A stretch of DNA of 64,000 nucleotides, taken from the NCBI RefSeq assembly GCF_026544205.1, contig NZ_JALNUI010000013.1, positions 39,395-103,394 of the forward strand. The letters are read 5' to 3'. This document shows positions 39,563 through 47,861 of this stretch, one piece after another (position 1 is the first letter of the stretch; each line of letters opens with the position of its first letter). The DNA is from Curtobacterium sp. GC_Cur_3. Lineage in GTDB: Bacteria; Actinomycetota; Actinomycetes; Actinomycetales; Microbacteriaceae. Under the pieces are notes generated by a model. That model searched no databases. It had not been told where the DNA came from and was given only the letters and a program-made list of their open reading frames with translations. The translations under genes and the position numbers were made by a program.

Positions 39563-41086
39563 GTGCTCGCGTCGGTGGTGCGCGCCGGGATGCGACACTT
39601 CGATGTGCTTGAACAGAAACGTCCGGTCTCCGTCCTCCACGAACCAGCAGACGGCGTCGTCGTCGCCCGGCTCGCGTTCGGAGTGGGGTCCTGCGACGAA
39701 CCAGTCACGGTGGCGGGCATCACGCATCTCGTGGAGCACCTGGCCGTTCGTGGCGCTCTGCCGATTGCGCTCCCACACAACGCCACGACGGCTGACCACG
39801 TCACCGTCTTCGAGGTCCAAGCGACGACGACTGACCAGGCGATGACGGCCCTGCAACGCCTCGCCGATTCGATCGGTGGCCTCCTCGAGGTGTCGGACGA
39901 CGACGTCACCCACGAACGGAAGATCCTCGCGGGCGAGGACCGACTCCGCTACCACGAGCAGGTGGCGTCGGTGCACACGGTCCGGTTCGGACCGGCGGGC
40001 CTCGGACGGGCAGGTGCTGGCTCAGCGGCGGTGGCAGCGACCACCGCCGCGGAGCTCCGCCGATGGGTCGCGGAACGCTTCGTGGCGGAGAACGCCGTGG
40101 TCACCGTGGCCGGAGGCCGCGCTCCCGCTTCAGCCATCGATCTCCGACTGCCGTCCGGGGAGCCGGCGGGGCCGGTCGGGAACGGAACGGGATCGACGCG
40201 CGACCGCGTGCTCGCTGCGTCCCAGTTGAGCGGGATCGCGGCCTCGGTCGTGGTCGCGGCTCCCGTGGCGAGGCTGCTCGAAGCTGTGGTCGAACACGAG
40301 CTGTTCGCGTCGCTCCGGATCACGGCTGGCCTTGCCTATGCCGTCGAAGCACACACGCTCGACGTCGACCGCGAGACGGCCGTGGTGGCGGTCGTCGCGG
40401 AGACGGAGTCAGATGACGCGGCTCGAGCGACCGACCTGGTCATCGAGACCCTCCACCGGGTTGCAGCACAGGGCCCGAGCGATCAGACGATAGCGGCCAT
40501 CGACGCCGCCCGTGCGCTGAACCATCTCGACCAGGCTGCCCGGGCCGACGCTCTCATCTGGGCGTCGATGACGGAGCGGCTGCGTGGGGTCGGACGTCCT
40601 GTCCGGTTCGACACCGCCGTCTCGACGGTCGAGGTGGACGAACTCCGCGCAGCGCTCACACCAGCGCTGTCCACGCTCGTGGTCTGTGTCGATGAGGACG
40701 CCGAGGTGGACCTCCCGACGCTCGCACAGCGCCACGGGCTGAGTCATCGCTCGTCCGAACCGGGACGGCCGCTCCAGCAGGGTGTCCGGCTCCCGAAGCG
40801 CAGCCGGAACTCGTACCGGGATGCGTTCCTCCCTGGCTGGGCATCCGTCCACGTCGAGATCCACGGCCATGAGCTCGTCATCAAGCCGCGCGGAAGCGAG
40901 GCGAGGATCCTCGACCTGCGCGAAGCCGCTGTCGTCGGTACGCGCGGTGACGGCGGTGTGACCGTCGTCGACGCCGACGGGAACGCCTTCCACGTCCGCG
41001 CCGACGAGTGGTGGCGAGGCCCGAGGTTCGTCAAGTCCGTCATCGCGGCCACGCCGGCACACCTCATCCGGCGATTCGCCGACTGA
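39563..41086 (+). CDS. M16-family (insulinase-like) zinc peptidase-related protein
   Basis: 507 residues as drawn; ATG 39590 is an equally good start. Residues about 20-200 form an M16 domain with the inverted zinc motif His55-Leu-Val-Glu-His59. A downstream glutamate (E125 or E132, in HERKILAGEDRLRYHEQ) could be the third ligand. A second M16-like half runs to about residue 385. The last 110 residues form a beta-rich PH-like domain (VHVEIHGHELVIKP, then GNAFHVRADEWW). No signal peptide is seen, so it is cytoplasmic. The catalytic half looks intact; the substrate is unknown. A G14 tract begins four bases after the stop. Confidence 0.75.
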   Translation: MLASVVRAGMRHFDVLEQKRPVSVLHEPADGVVVARLAFGVGSCDEPVTVAGITHLVEHLAVRGALPIALPHNATTADHVTVFEVQATTTDQAMTALQRLADSIGGLLEVSDDDVTHERKILAGEDRLRYHEQVASVHTVRFGPAGLGRAGAGSAAVAATTAAELRRWVAERFVAENAVVTVAGGRAPASAIDLRLPSGEPAGPVGNGTGSTRDRVLAASQLSGIAASVVVAAPVARLLEAVVEHELFASLRITAGLAYAVEAHTLDVDRETAVVAVVAETESDDAARATDLVIETLHRVAAQGPSDQTIAAIDAARALNHLDQAARADALIWASMTERLRGVGRPVRFDTAVSTVEVDELRAALTPALSTLVVCVDEDAEVDLPTLAQRHGLSHRSSEPGRPLQQGVRLPKRSRNSYRDAFLPGWASVHVEIHGHELVIKPRGSEARILDLREAAVVGTRGDGGVTVVDADGNAFHVRADEWWRGPRFVKSVIAATPAHLIRRFAD

Positions 41087-41090
41087 CTTC

Positions 41091-41104
41091 GGGGGGGGGG
41101 GGGG
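41091..41104 (+). repeat. Homopolymeric G14 tract
   Basis: Fourteen consecutive G residues between the M16-like gene and the next gene. Tracts this long are prone to slippage; it may also be a consensus error. A GAGT tetranucleotide array (four units, 41151-41166) lies 46 bases further on, directly before the -10 box of the next gene. Confidence 0.9.
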
Positions 41105-41150
41105 CAGCCGGCTCTCGCGGACGTTCGTCGGTCCTGCCGACAGCCGAGGC

Positions 41151-41166
41151 GAGTGAGTGAGTGAGT
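41151..41166 (+). repeat. GAGT tetranucleotide array (four units)
   Basis: Four perfect GAGT units ending three bases before a CAGGCT -10-like box (41169-41174). Changes in unit number would alter promoter spacing of the membrane gene at 41181. Confidence 0.75.
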
Positions 41167-41180
41167 GGCAGGCTGGCCTC

Positions 41181-41717
41181 ATGCAGGGGATGAGCAGGTG
41201 GCCGCTGTGGTCGGTGATGGTCGTCCTCGCTGTCGCGTTCGGCGGGTCCTGGTACCTGTCGACGTTCATCTTCATGCCGTCGGACACTCCCGCGGGCATC
41301 CGCGCGCTCGGGGGCCTCATCACCGGCGCCCTCTTCGGCGTCTTCTTCGGACTCTGGCTCGGACGGCAACGACGCGGCATCGGCGCCGCTGCCGACCAAC
41401 GCGTCCTCGGGAGGGCGATCCGCCGCGGCGAACTCCCGGCGGACGCCGATGTCGACCAATGGCGGCAGGCGCTCACGCACTACCAGCAGCTGTACCGGCG
41501 GCAGCGGCGGCTCGGGCCGGCGGTGTTCGTCGTCGCGCTCGTGCTCGAGGCCTCGCTCGCAGTGGCGGGCCGTCCGTTGTTCTGGCTGGCCGCCGCGTTC
41601 TTCGTCGTGATGCTCGTCGTCACGCTCGTGCAGACCCCGAAGGTCCTGCGGAACACGGCGGCGATGCTCACCGAACTCGACCGACGAGAGCGCACGAGCG
41701 GCTTGGACGGCCGGTGA
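41181..41717 (+). CDS. Four-helix membrane protein of unknown function (178 aa)
   Basis: 178 residues from ATG 41181, six bases after a CAGGCT box. Two helices are at about 8-30 and 42-62, then a basic cytoplasmic segment (WLGRQRRGIG, then a QW-x3-LTHYQQLYRRQRRL helix), then two helices at about 112-130 and 133-155 and a charged tail. An earlier start at 41157 would read through the GAGT repeats and is less likely. Nine bases separate it from the convergent HD gene. Confidence 0.7.
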   Translation: MQGMSRWPLWSVMVVLAVAFGGSWYLSTFIFMPSDTPAGIRALGGLITGALFGVFFGLWLGRQRRGIGAAADQRVLGRAIRRGELPADADVDQWRQALTHYQQLYRRQRRLGPAVFVVALVLEASLAVAGRPLFWLAAAFFVVMLVVTLVQTPKVLRNTAAMLTELDRRERTSGLDGR

Positions 41718-41726
41718 CACGTCGCT

Positions 41727-42203
41727 CTACCGCGGCACTCCGAACTCGTCGAGCACGTCGCCGAGCGTCGTCCCCAGCAGCGCCGCCGTCCGTTCGTACT
41801 TCTGCTGCAGTCGTGCGCGGGTGTCCTCGCCCGTGACCGTCGCGAGCCGACTCGGGTCAGCGTTGTGGCTCACGTCGGCGCGCTTCACCCGGAGCGCGAT
41901 GCCCGACGGATCGGCGACGACCCGAGCGATCGACTGCTCGAGCGTCTCGCCACGGCGCTTCGTCACCGCGTCGACAGCGAGGACCTGCTCCACGGTGAAC
42001 CCCATCGCTCGGAGTTCGGCGAGGGTGATGTCGGTGTCCTCGACGACGTCGTGGAGGAACGCAACGACCTGCTCGTCGTCGGTGGTGAGCCGCTCCGCCA
42101 CTGCGGTCGGATGCTCGATGTAGGGCCGGCCGACCTTGTCCACCTGCCCGGCATGCGCGCGGGTCGCCACATCATGGGCCAGGGACACCAGGTCAGTCGT
42201 CAT
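41727..42203 (-). CDS. HD-domain hydrolase (RelA/SpoT hydrolase-domain-like)
   Basis: 158 residues from ATG 42203. It is a stand-alone HD domain: the GKPYIEHP-type opening (VGRPYIEHPTAVAERL), the metal motif FLHDVVEDTDIT, and KRADVSHN late in the domain. This matches the ppGpp-hydrolase half of RelA/SpoT and small alarmone hydrolases (Mesh1/SAH type). No synthetase domain is present. It might degrade (p)ppGpp or another nucleotide. The substrate is inferred from family only. Confidence 0.8.
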   Translation of the reverse strand: MTTDLVSLAHDVATRAHAGQVDKVGRPYIEHPTAVAERLTTDDEQVVAFLHDVVEDTDITLAELRAMGFTVEQVLAVDAVTKRRGETLEQSIARVVADPSGIALRVKRADVSHNADPSRLATVTGEDTRARLQQKYERTAALLGTTLGDVLDEFGVPR

Positions 42204-42234
42204 GGAGCCAAGCGTGGCACGGCCTTCCGACAGG

Positions 42235-43128
42235 TCAACGGCGAGAGCCGACCACACCGGACACCTCCGTCCCGTTGCCGTCCGGCCACCACACGGACAC
42301 GGTCTGCCCGTCCTCGTCCCGGGGTGTCTGTTCGAACGCGGCGACGACCTGCTGCGCTTGCCGTCTCGTCGCGACGACCGCTGTCACCCCTGTTCCGCTG
42401 ACTTCCATCCGGTGGACGCCCGGGTGGGCCGAGACGACCCGCGCTGCCGTGGCGATGGTGGTGTCCGACGCTCCGAACAGTCCCGTCACGCCGGTGGACA
42501 TCGACCAGTTCCTCGCCGTCCCGACGTACACCCACGTGTCCGCCGGGTCATCGAAGTGCGCCCGCAGCCAGGCCGCGGCAGCCATCACCGATCCTGGAGT
42601 CTGAACGCGGACGGTCGTGGAGCCTCCGTCCACCTGCGCGACGGTCACCCCGGGCAGGGCCGCTGCCTCCGTCGCCACCCCGTACCCCTGGTCGTCCACC
42701 AGCAGCGGCGCAGCAGTCGGTGACGGTGTCGCACCGGACGGGTTGGACAGCTCCAGTTCCCACGCGGAGAGGTCGCCGCCTGCAGCCGCGCTGACCGTTC
42801 CCCTTGACGGTCCGAGTGTCGCGCGGACCGCGCGGACCTGCTCCAGCGTGAACCCGGATCGGACGTGCACGGTGAAGTCCGCTGACCACGGCGCCGTTCG
42901 CAGGTACTTGCGGGAGGCACAGTGGGAGTCATCCGGCTGCCAGAACCGCGCGCGTACCCGGGTCACGCCGGGCAGCGCCTCGAGACGAGCCGACGTCGGC
43001 TCGTACTGCGCTGTCACTGACGGTCCGGGGTCCAACGGGGCGCACCAGCCGGTGCCGGAGCATCCGGAGAGGGCTGCCGCGACGGCTGCCCCCACAGCAG
43101 CGGCCGCGACCCACCGGATTCTCCACAT
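42235..43128 (-). CDS. Lipoprotein of unknown function (297 aa)
   Basis: 297 residues from ATG 43128. The signal peptide is MWRIRWVAAAAVGAAVAA, with lipobox ALSGCSG (Cys at about 23). The mature part has repeated segments of the type ARLEALPGVTRVRARF, VTAVVATRRQAQQVV and TAARVVSAHPGVHRMEVSG, which look like several copies of a small alpha-beta fold. The lipoprotein at 52549 has the same style, and a decayed 5' end of a close relative lies at 54013-54091. Function unknown. Confidence 0.75.
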   Translation of the reverse strand: MWRIRWVAAAAVGAAVAAALSGCSGTGWCAPLDPGPSVTAQYEPTSARLEALPGVTRVRARFWQPDDSHCASRKYLRTAPWSADFTVHVRSGFTLEQVRAVRATLGPSRGTVSAAAGGDLSAWELELSNPSGATPSPTAAPLLVDDQGYGVATEAAALPGVTVAQVDGGSTTVRVQTPGSVMAAAAWLRAHFDDPADTWVYVGTARNWSMSTGVTGLFGASDTTIATAARVVSAHPGVHRMEVSGTGVTAVVATRRQAQQVVAAFEQTPRDEDGQTVSVWWPDGNGTEVSGVVGSRR

Positions 43129-43414
43129 GGACACCACTGTGCCGCGACCCCGGGGCCGACAGGCCAGCCAGAGGGGTGGCCTGTGCCTGCGGACACATCA
43201 TCCTGCTGGTGATCGGGCCGCCCGACGACGGGCCGGCCGGATCCTGTCGGACCAGGCGTCCACAGCCACCTGATGACGGCACGGGCGGCGTCTGGAGCAG
43301 CTCGCAATCCTCCTCGGCCAGATCCGCGCTTCGCGGCTACCCTGAGGGTCAAGCAGCATTCCGGCGGAACGACGGTCCCGCTCGCGGCTGTCCGATGCGG
43401 ATTGGGATGCTGAG

Positions 43415-44101
43415 CTGAACTGGATCATCGCGAACTTCGGTCTCATCTGGGGCCTCACCGTCACGCACGCCGCGCTCGCTGCGGTCCCCGTCGTCCTCGG
43501 GTTCGCCGTGGCGGTGCCGCTTGGCTGGGTGGCGAACCGCTGGCCGGCAGTCCGAGCGGTCATCGTCGGCGGCGGCAGTCTGCTCTACACGATCCCGTCC
43601 TTGCCGCTCTTCGTGATCCTTCCTTACCTGCTCGGGACCCGCATCACCGACCCCGTGAACATCGTCGTCGGGCTCTCCGTCTACGCGGTCGCCATCATGG
43701 TGCGCCTGACCGCCGACGCGTTCGCCGCTGTCCCGGCGGACGTCATCGACTCGGCGACCTCGGTGGGCTTCTCGGCGTGGACGCGGTTCTGGGCGGTCGA
43801 GTTCCCGTTGGCGGGGCCGGTCCTCCTCGCTGGGATGCGGGTGGTCTCCGCGAGCACGGTCGCCCTGGTCTCGGTGGGTGCCCTGGTCGGTTCCGCGAAC
43901 ATCGGCTTCCTGTTCACCGACGGGCGACAGCGGCAGTTCCTCGAGGAGATCCTCGTCGGCGTGGTGGCGAGCCTCGTCATCGCCCTGGTCTTCGACACCG
44001 TCCTGGTGCTCATCGGTCGCGTCCTGATGCCGTGGTCGCGTCGGGCTCCGCGACAGCCGCGGCGTCGAGCGGCACTCGTCACGGTCGAGCGAGGGGCCTG
44101 A
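43415..44101 (+). CDS. OpuC-type osmoprotectant ABC permease, probable CTG start
   Basis: About 228 residues. This is an integral membrane subunit of a glycine betaine/choline/carnitine-type importer, with helices throughout and the EAA-type loop (DSATSVGFSAWTRFWAVEFPLAGPV). The usual N-terminus (Asn-Trp-Ile-Ile-Ala-Asn-Phe-Gly) begins directly after CTG 43415. No ATG, GTG or TTG lies in frame between the upstream stop (43343) and that point, so CTG is the likely start, with GGGA seven bases before it. The first ATG-like alternative (GTG 43508) would remove a helix. It is followed by a second permease three bases on. Confidence 0.8.
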   Translation: MNWIIANFGLIWGLTVTHAALAAVPVVLGFAVAVPLGWVANRWPAVRAVIVGGGSLLYTIPSLPLFVILPYLLGTRITDPVNIVVGLSVYAVAIMVRLTADAFAAVPADVIDSATSVGFSAWTRFWAVEFPLAGPVLLAGMRVVSASTVALVSVGALVGSANIGFLFTDGRQRQFLEEILVGVVASLVIALVFDTVLVLIGRVLMPWSRRAPRQPRRRAALVTVERGA

Positions 44102-44103
44102 CC

Positions 44104-44883
44104 ATGCAGTTCTTCCTCAGCGCGGTCGCCTGGCTCCTCGACCCGGCCAACTACCGTGCCGGACTCCAGAGTCCGCTGCCGATCCAGGACCGCATCGTCG
44201 AGCACCTCCTCTACACGGTCGTCTCGGTCGCGATCGCCGCCGTGATCGCGCTGCCACTGGGGCTGTACATCGGGCACACGGGCCGGGGGCGCGGCTTCGT
44301 GATCGCCTTCAGCGGCTCCATGCGCGCGCTGCCGACACTCGGCCTCCTCGGCACGCTCTTCGTCGTCATCGGGTTCACCGTGCCGTTCACGCAGACCGCC
44401 TTCATCGCGTCCGTGATCGCGTTCGTCGTCCTGGCGATCCCCTCGATCCTCGCCGGGGCGTACGCGGGGGTGGAGTCCGTGGACCCGGTGACGGTCGACG
44501 CTGCGCGCTCCGTCGGGATGACCGAGCTGCAGATCCTCCTCAAGGTGGAGGTCCCGCTGTCGCTCCCGCTGATCATCGGTGGGATCCGCGCGTCGGTCCT
44601 GCAGGTCATCGCGACGGTCGTCATCGCGTCGTACGTCTCGCTCGGCGGCCTCGGAGCGATCATCTCGACCGGCATCAGCCTCAACGACAACGACCTCATC
44701 CTCGGCGGAGCGTTGCTCGTGACGGCGCTCGCTCTGGTGATCGACGGGCTGTTCGCGCTCGTCCAGCTCCTCACACGACGCGGCCTGCACGGCCAGACCC
44801 GCCGCCGTCGCACACGCGTCCGCGCACTGCCCCTCCGGCGCCGCGCGGTGACCGTACCCACCCTCGACGAAAGGAACCACTGA
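44104..44883 (+). CDS. OpuC-type osmoprotectant ABC permease, second subunit
   Basis: 259 residues from ATG 44104. It has six helices and the binding-protein-dependent permease signature (DAARSVGMTELQILLKVEVPLSLPLIIGGIR). It pairs with the upstream permease, as OpuCB pairs with OpuCD. The C-terminus has a strongly basic tail (TRRRRTRVRALPLRRR). Its stop overlaps the ATG of the binding protein (TGATG). No ATPase gene is found in the operon. Confidence 0.88.
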   Translation: MQFFLSAVAWLLDPANYRAGLQSPLPIQDRIVEHLLYTVVSVAIAAVIALPLGLYIGHTGRGRGFVIAFSGSMRALPTLGLLGTLFVVIGFTVPFTQTAFIASVIAFVVLAIPSILAGAYAGVESVDPVTVDAARSVGMTELQILLKVEVPLSLPLIIGGIRASVLQVIATVVIASYVSLGGLGAIISTGISLNDNDLILGGALLVTALALVIDGLFALVQLLTRRGLHGQTRRRRTRVRALPLRRRAVTVPTLDERNH

Positions 44884-45821
44884 TGTCCACAGCAGGCACC
44901 AGAACACGCATCCTCGCGGGGGCGGTGGCGATCGGAGCGATCGTGGCGCTCTCGGGATGTTCGACCTCCGACCCCACGAAGGCAGATCCGGCCAGCAGCT
45001 CCGGATCCGGTGGCACGCCGATCGTGGTCGGTTCGTTCAACTTCCCGGAGAGCGAGATCCTCGGCAACATGTACGCGCTGGCGCTGAAGGACGCCGGCTT
45101 CGACGTGACGACCAAGTTCAACCTCGGCCCCAGGCAGACCACGATCCCCGCGCTCAAGGACGGGTCGATCAACCTGATGCCGGAGTACAACGGCAACCTG
45201 CTGTTCTTCTATGACACCAAGGCCGCCGCGAAGACGACCGCGGACGTCGACGCGGCACTCGAGAAGGAGGTCCCCAGCGACTTCCAGGTGCTCGAACCGT
45301 CGCCGGCACAGGACAAGGACGCCTACGTCGTGACCCAGGCGATGGCGAAGGAGAAGGGCCTGACGTCGATCGCCGACCTGTCGAAGATCGAGCCGTTCAC
45401 GCTCGGCGCCAACCCGCAGTTCGGCACACTGCCGTACGGCATCCCCGGGCTCAGGTCGACGTACGGCGTCGACAAGGTGACCTTCAAGTCGATCGAGGAC
45501 TACGGCGGGCCCGACACGGTCAAGGCCCTCGTCGACGACACCGTACAGGTGGCTGACATCTACACGACGTCGCCCGACCTGACGACGGAGAAGCTGCAGG
45601 TCCTCAAGGACCCCGAGAACCTGATCGCGGCCCAGAACGTCCTGCCGTTCCTGAACAAGGACATCTACAGCGCCAAGCTCGCCTCGGTGCTCGACAAGAT
45701 CTCCGCGAAGCTGACGACGGACGACCTCATCGCGCTGCGCAACCGCGTGGAGGGGAGCGAGAAGGCCCAGGCGACGACCGCGGCGAAGGACTGGCTGACC
45801 AAGGAGGGGCTCCTGAAGTAG
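44883..45821 (+). CDS. OpuC-type osmoprotectant-binding lipoprotein
   Basis: 312 residues. Signal peptide with lipobox VALSGCST (Cys at about 25), a Ser/Gly linker, then an OpuAC/ProX-type binding domain: IVVGSFNFPESEILGNMYA, then INLMPEYNGNLLFFYD and VQVADIYTTSPDL. It captures glycine betaine, choline or a similar osmolyte and delivers it to the two permeases. It is last gene of the operon. Confidence 0.9.
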   Translation: MSTAGTRTRILAGAVAIGAIVALSGCSTSDPTKADPASSSGSGGTPIVVGSFNFPESEILGNMYALALKDAGFDVTTKFNLGPRQTTIPALKDGSINLMPEYNGNLLFFYDTKAAAKTTADVDAALEKEVPSDFQVLEPSPAQDKDAYVVTQAMAKEKGLTSIADLSKIEPFTLGANPQFGTLPYGIPGLRSTYGVDKVTFKSIEDYGGPDTVKALVDDTVQVADIYTTSPDLTTEKLQVLKDPENLIAAQNVLPFLNKDIYSAKLASVLDKISAKLTTDDLIALRNRVEGSEKAQATTAAKDWLTKEGLLK

Positions 45822-45835
45822 GAGGGACCTCCGGG

Positions 45836-46843
45836 TCAGGCGGTCTCCGGCACAGGGGCGCGCCTGACCCGGATCACGAGGGCCATGCCGAGGACGGTGA
45901 CGAGGATGCCGGCGAGCTGCACGGCCATCGGGACGGGTGCGAGGTGGAGCAGCGCCGACCCGACCCCGACCAGCGGTGGGACGGCCAGGCCGAGCAGCGC
46001 CGACCAGGACGCCCCCGCGGTCAGGATCAGGCGGTGCTGCAGGAGGTAGACGGGCACGTACACGACGACGCCGAGCACGGCGAGCATCCCGATGACGTTC
46101 CAGCTGACCCGGTCTCCGCCGACGACCGCCGTGGCCGCCCAGAGCACCAGCGGGATGCTGCCGACCGCGAAGACCGGCAGGATCCGCGGCGCCATCGGCC
46201 CGACGTGTCCACGGTTGACCCGCGCGAAGAAGACACCGTAGAAGGCCATCGACCCCATCGCGGCGAGCGCGGAGACGGTACCGATGAGGACGTCTCCTCC
46301 GAGCGTGCCGTCCAGGCGGGGCAGGACGTACAGCACGGCGCCGCCGATGGCGAGCACGGTGCCGATGCCTGTGGACAGGGACGGCGCGGCGCGGGTCATG
46401 ACGCTCTCGGCGATGAGCACGGTGGCCGGGGTCAGTGCCAGGACGAGGGTCGGGAGAACCGGTCCGGCGAACGCGATCGCGACCGTGGAGCACACGGTGT
46501 AGGCGCTCACACCCGAGAGTGCGAGCAGGACGAGCTGCCACCAGCGGTACGGTCCGGAACCGCTGCGGACGTCGGGCGCGGGCGTCCTCGCGGCGCTGCT
46601 CGTCGCCCGTGCCGTCGTCCACCAGCTCAGCGCGGACAGTCGGCCGACGGTGAAGACCGTCCGACCGGCCGAGACGACGGCCGTGCTCGCGTCGTGCAGT
46701 GCGGCGCCGACGATGAGCCAGGTGGACGCGAGGAGCAGGACCAGCGCGCTCGAGCGCCAGAGGAGGTCGAGCCGATGACGAGGGGCGCGCCCGGGAGCGG
46801 GAACGGGAGCCGACGGCGACGTCGTCGTCGTGGTGCGCCGCAT
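45836..46843 (-). CDS. EamA/DMT-family transporter
   Basis: 335 residues with ten helices in two EamA halves, ATG 46843. The N-terminal 25 residues are Thr/Ser/Pro-rich and the middle carries a DVRSGSGPYRWWQL loop. The family exports amino acids, nucleobases or other metabolites; the substrate is not visible. The ATG shares a base with the DeoR gene stop (TGATG), so the exporter is co-expressed with the regulator. Confidence 0.82.
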   Translation of the reverse strand: MRRTTTTTSPSAPVPAPGRAPRHRLDLLWRSSALVLLLASTWLIVGAALHDASTAVVSAGRTVFTVGRLSALSWWTTARATSSAARTPAPDVRSGSGPYRWWQLVLLALSGVSAYTVCSTVAIAFAGPVLPTLVLALTPATVLIAESVMTRAAPSLSTGIGTVLAIGGAVLYVLPRLDGTLGGDVLIGTVSALAAMGSMAFYGVFFARVNRGHVGPMAPRILPVFAVGSIPLVLWAATAVVGGDRVSWNVIGMLAVLGVVVYVPVYLLQHRLILTAGASWSALLGLAVPPLVGVGSALLHLAPVPMAVQLAGILVTVLGMALVIRVRRAPVPETA

Positions 46844-47682
46844 CAGTCCGTCGCCCGCGAGCGACGCTCGACCACGTGCACCCGCACCCCGAGGTCGGTG
46901 ATCCGCTCGAGCTCCGCCGGGTCGGCGCCGTCGTCCGTGACGAGGTCGTGTACGCCACGCATGCCGACCACGGGTGCGAGCGTCGTCCGGCCGATCTTCG
47001 ACGAGTCGGCCACGACGATGGTCCGCTGCGCGTTGGCGATCATCGCCGCGTTCGTCCTGGCCTCGGTCTCGTCGTGGGTGGTGGCACCGCCGACGGCGCT
47101 CACCCCGTCCATGCCGACGATCGCCGCGCCGACGTTCATGGCCGCGAAGGCGTTCTCGGCCAGCACCCCCACGAGTTCGAACGAGTGCGGCCGGATGGTG
47201 CCCCCGGTCATCACGACGCGGAGGTTCGGTCGGGCACCGATCTCGCTGGCGGTCGTGAGCGAGTTGGTCACGATGGTCAGTCCGTTCCGGAACACCAGGG
47301 ACCGGGCGACCGACGCGGCCGTGGTGCCGCCACCGATCGCCACGGCGAAGGGACCGTCGGGAAGGAGTGCGGCCGCAGCCCGTCCGATCTGCTGCTTCAG
47401 GCCGCGCGACTGCCCCTCCCGCAGGCGGACCGGGATCTCCGACGTCGGCACCGCGATGCGTGCGCCGCCGTGCGTCCGCGCCAGCAGTCCCTGCTGCTCG
47501 AGGTCGGCGAGGTCGCGGCGGGCGGTCGCCGGGGAGACCCCGAGTGTGGCGACGAGGTCCTGCAGGGTCACGGCGCCCTGGTCGGTGAGGAGCTCGAGGA
47601 TCGCGAGCATGCGGCGGGACCGCTTGCCCGAGCCCGAGGCCGGGGACGCCGACGCGAGCGCGGAGACGGAGTCGTCGAACAT
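46843..47682 (-). CDS. DeoR/GlpR-family transcriptional regulator (AgaR-like)
   Basis: 279 residues. The winged helix-turn-helix is at about 25-80 (TLQDLVATLGVSPATARRDLADLEQQGLL). The DeoR effector domain is at about 95-255, with IGGGTTAASVARSL, TNSLTTASEIG and VVADSSKIGRTTLAPV. Such regulators sense phosphorylated sugars. It is divergent from the CUT1/AgaS operon, which it probably represses. The start ATG is seven bases after a TACGCT box (47690-47695 on the minus strand), so its mRNA is likely leaderless. Confidence 0.9.
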   Translation of the reverse strand: MFDDSVSALASASPASGSGKRSRRMLAILELLTDQGAVTLQDLVATLGVSPATARRDLADLEQQGLLARTHGGARIAVPTSEIPVRLREGQSRGLKQQIGRAAAALLPDGPFAVAIGGGTTAASVARSLVFRNGLTIVTNSLTTASEIGARPNLRVVMTGGTIRPHSFELVGVLAENAFAAMNVGAAIVGMDGVSAVGGATTHDETEARTNAAMIANAQRTIVVADSSKIGRTTLAPVVGMRGVHDLVTDDGADPAELERITDLGVRVHVVERRSRATD

Positions 47683-47767
47683 GAGAGCGAGCGTAGCGGT
47701 CAGTCATTCTGATCGTTTCGCTCGCAATGCTGGTCGATTCACCCCTGAGGTTCCAGGATTCCTGAGC

Positions 47768-47839
47768 ATGACCCGTGTCGCCTCCATCCGCGCCGGCAGT
47801 GTCGTGTTCCCGCGACGGCTGCTGGCCGACCTCCTCTGA
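47768..47839 (+). CDS. Possible 23-codon leader peptide before the sugar operon
   Basis: An ATG-to-TGA frame of 23 codons (MTRVASIRAGSVVFPRRLL...) that ends 22 bases before the binding-protein start. It has no clear ribosome binding site. It could be a leader ORF or chance. Confidence 0.2.
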   Translation: MTRVASIRAGSVVFPRRLLADLL

Positions 47840-47861
47840 CGCGATGACGAAGGAGTCCGCA

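Noticed and set aside
43159..43184. ACAGGCCA...TGGCCTGT hairpin between the lipoprotein gene and the osmolyte operon
   Set aside because: An 8-bp stem in GC-rich DNA is expected by chance; no copies elsewhere and no clear promoter relation.
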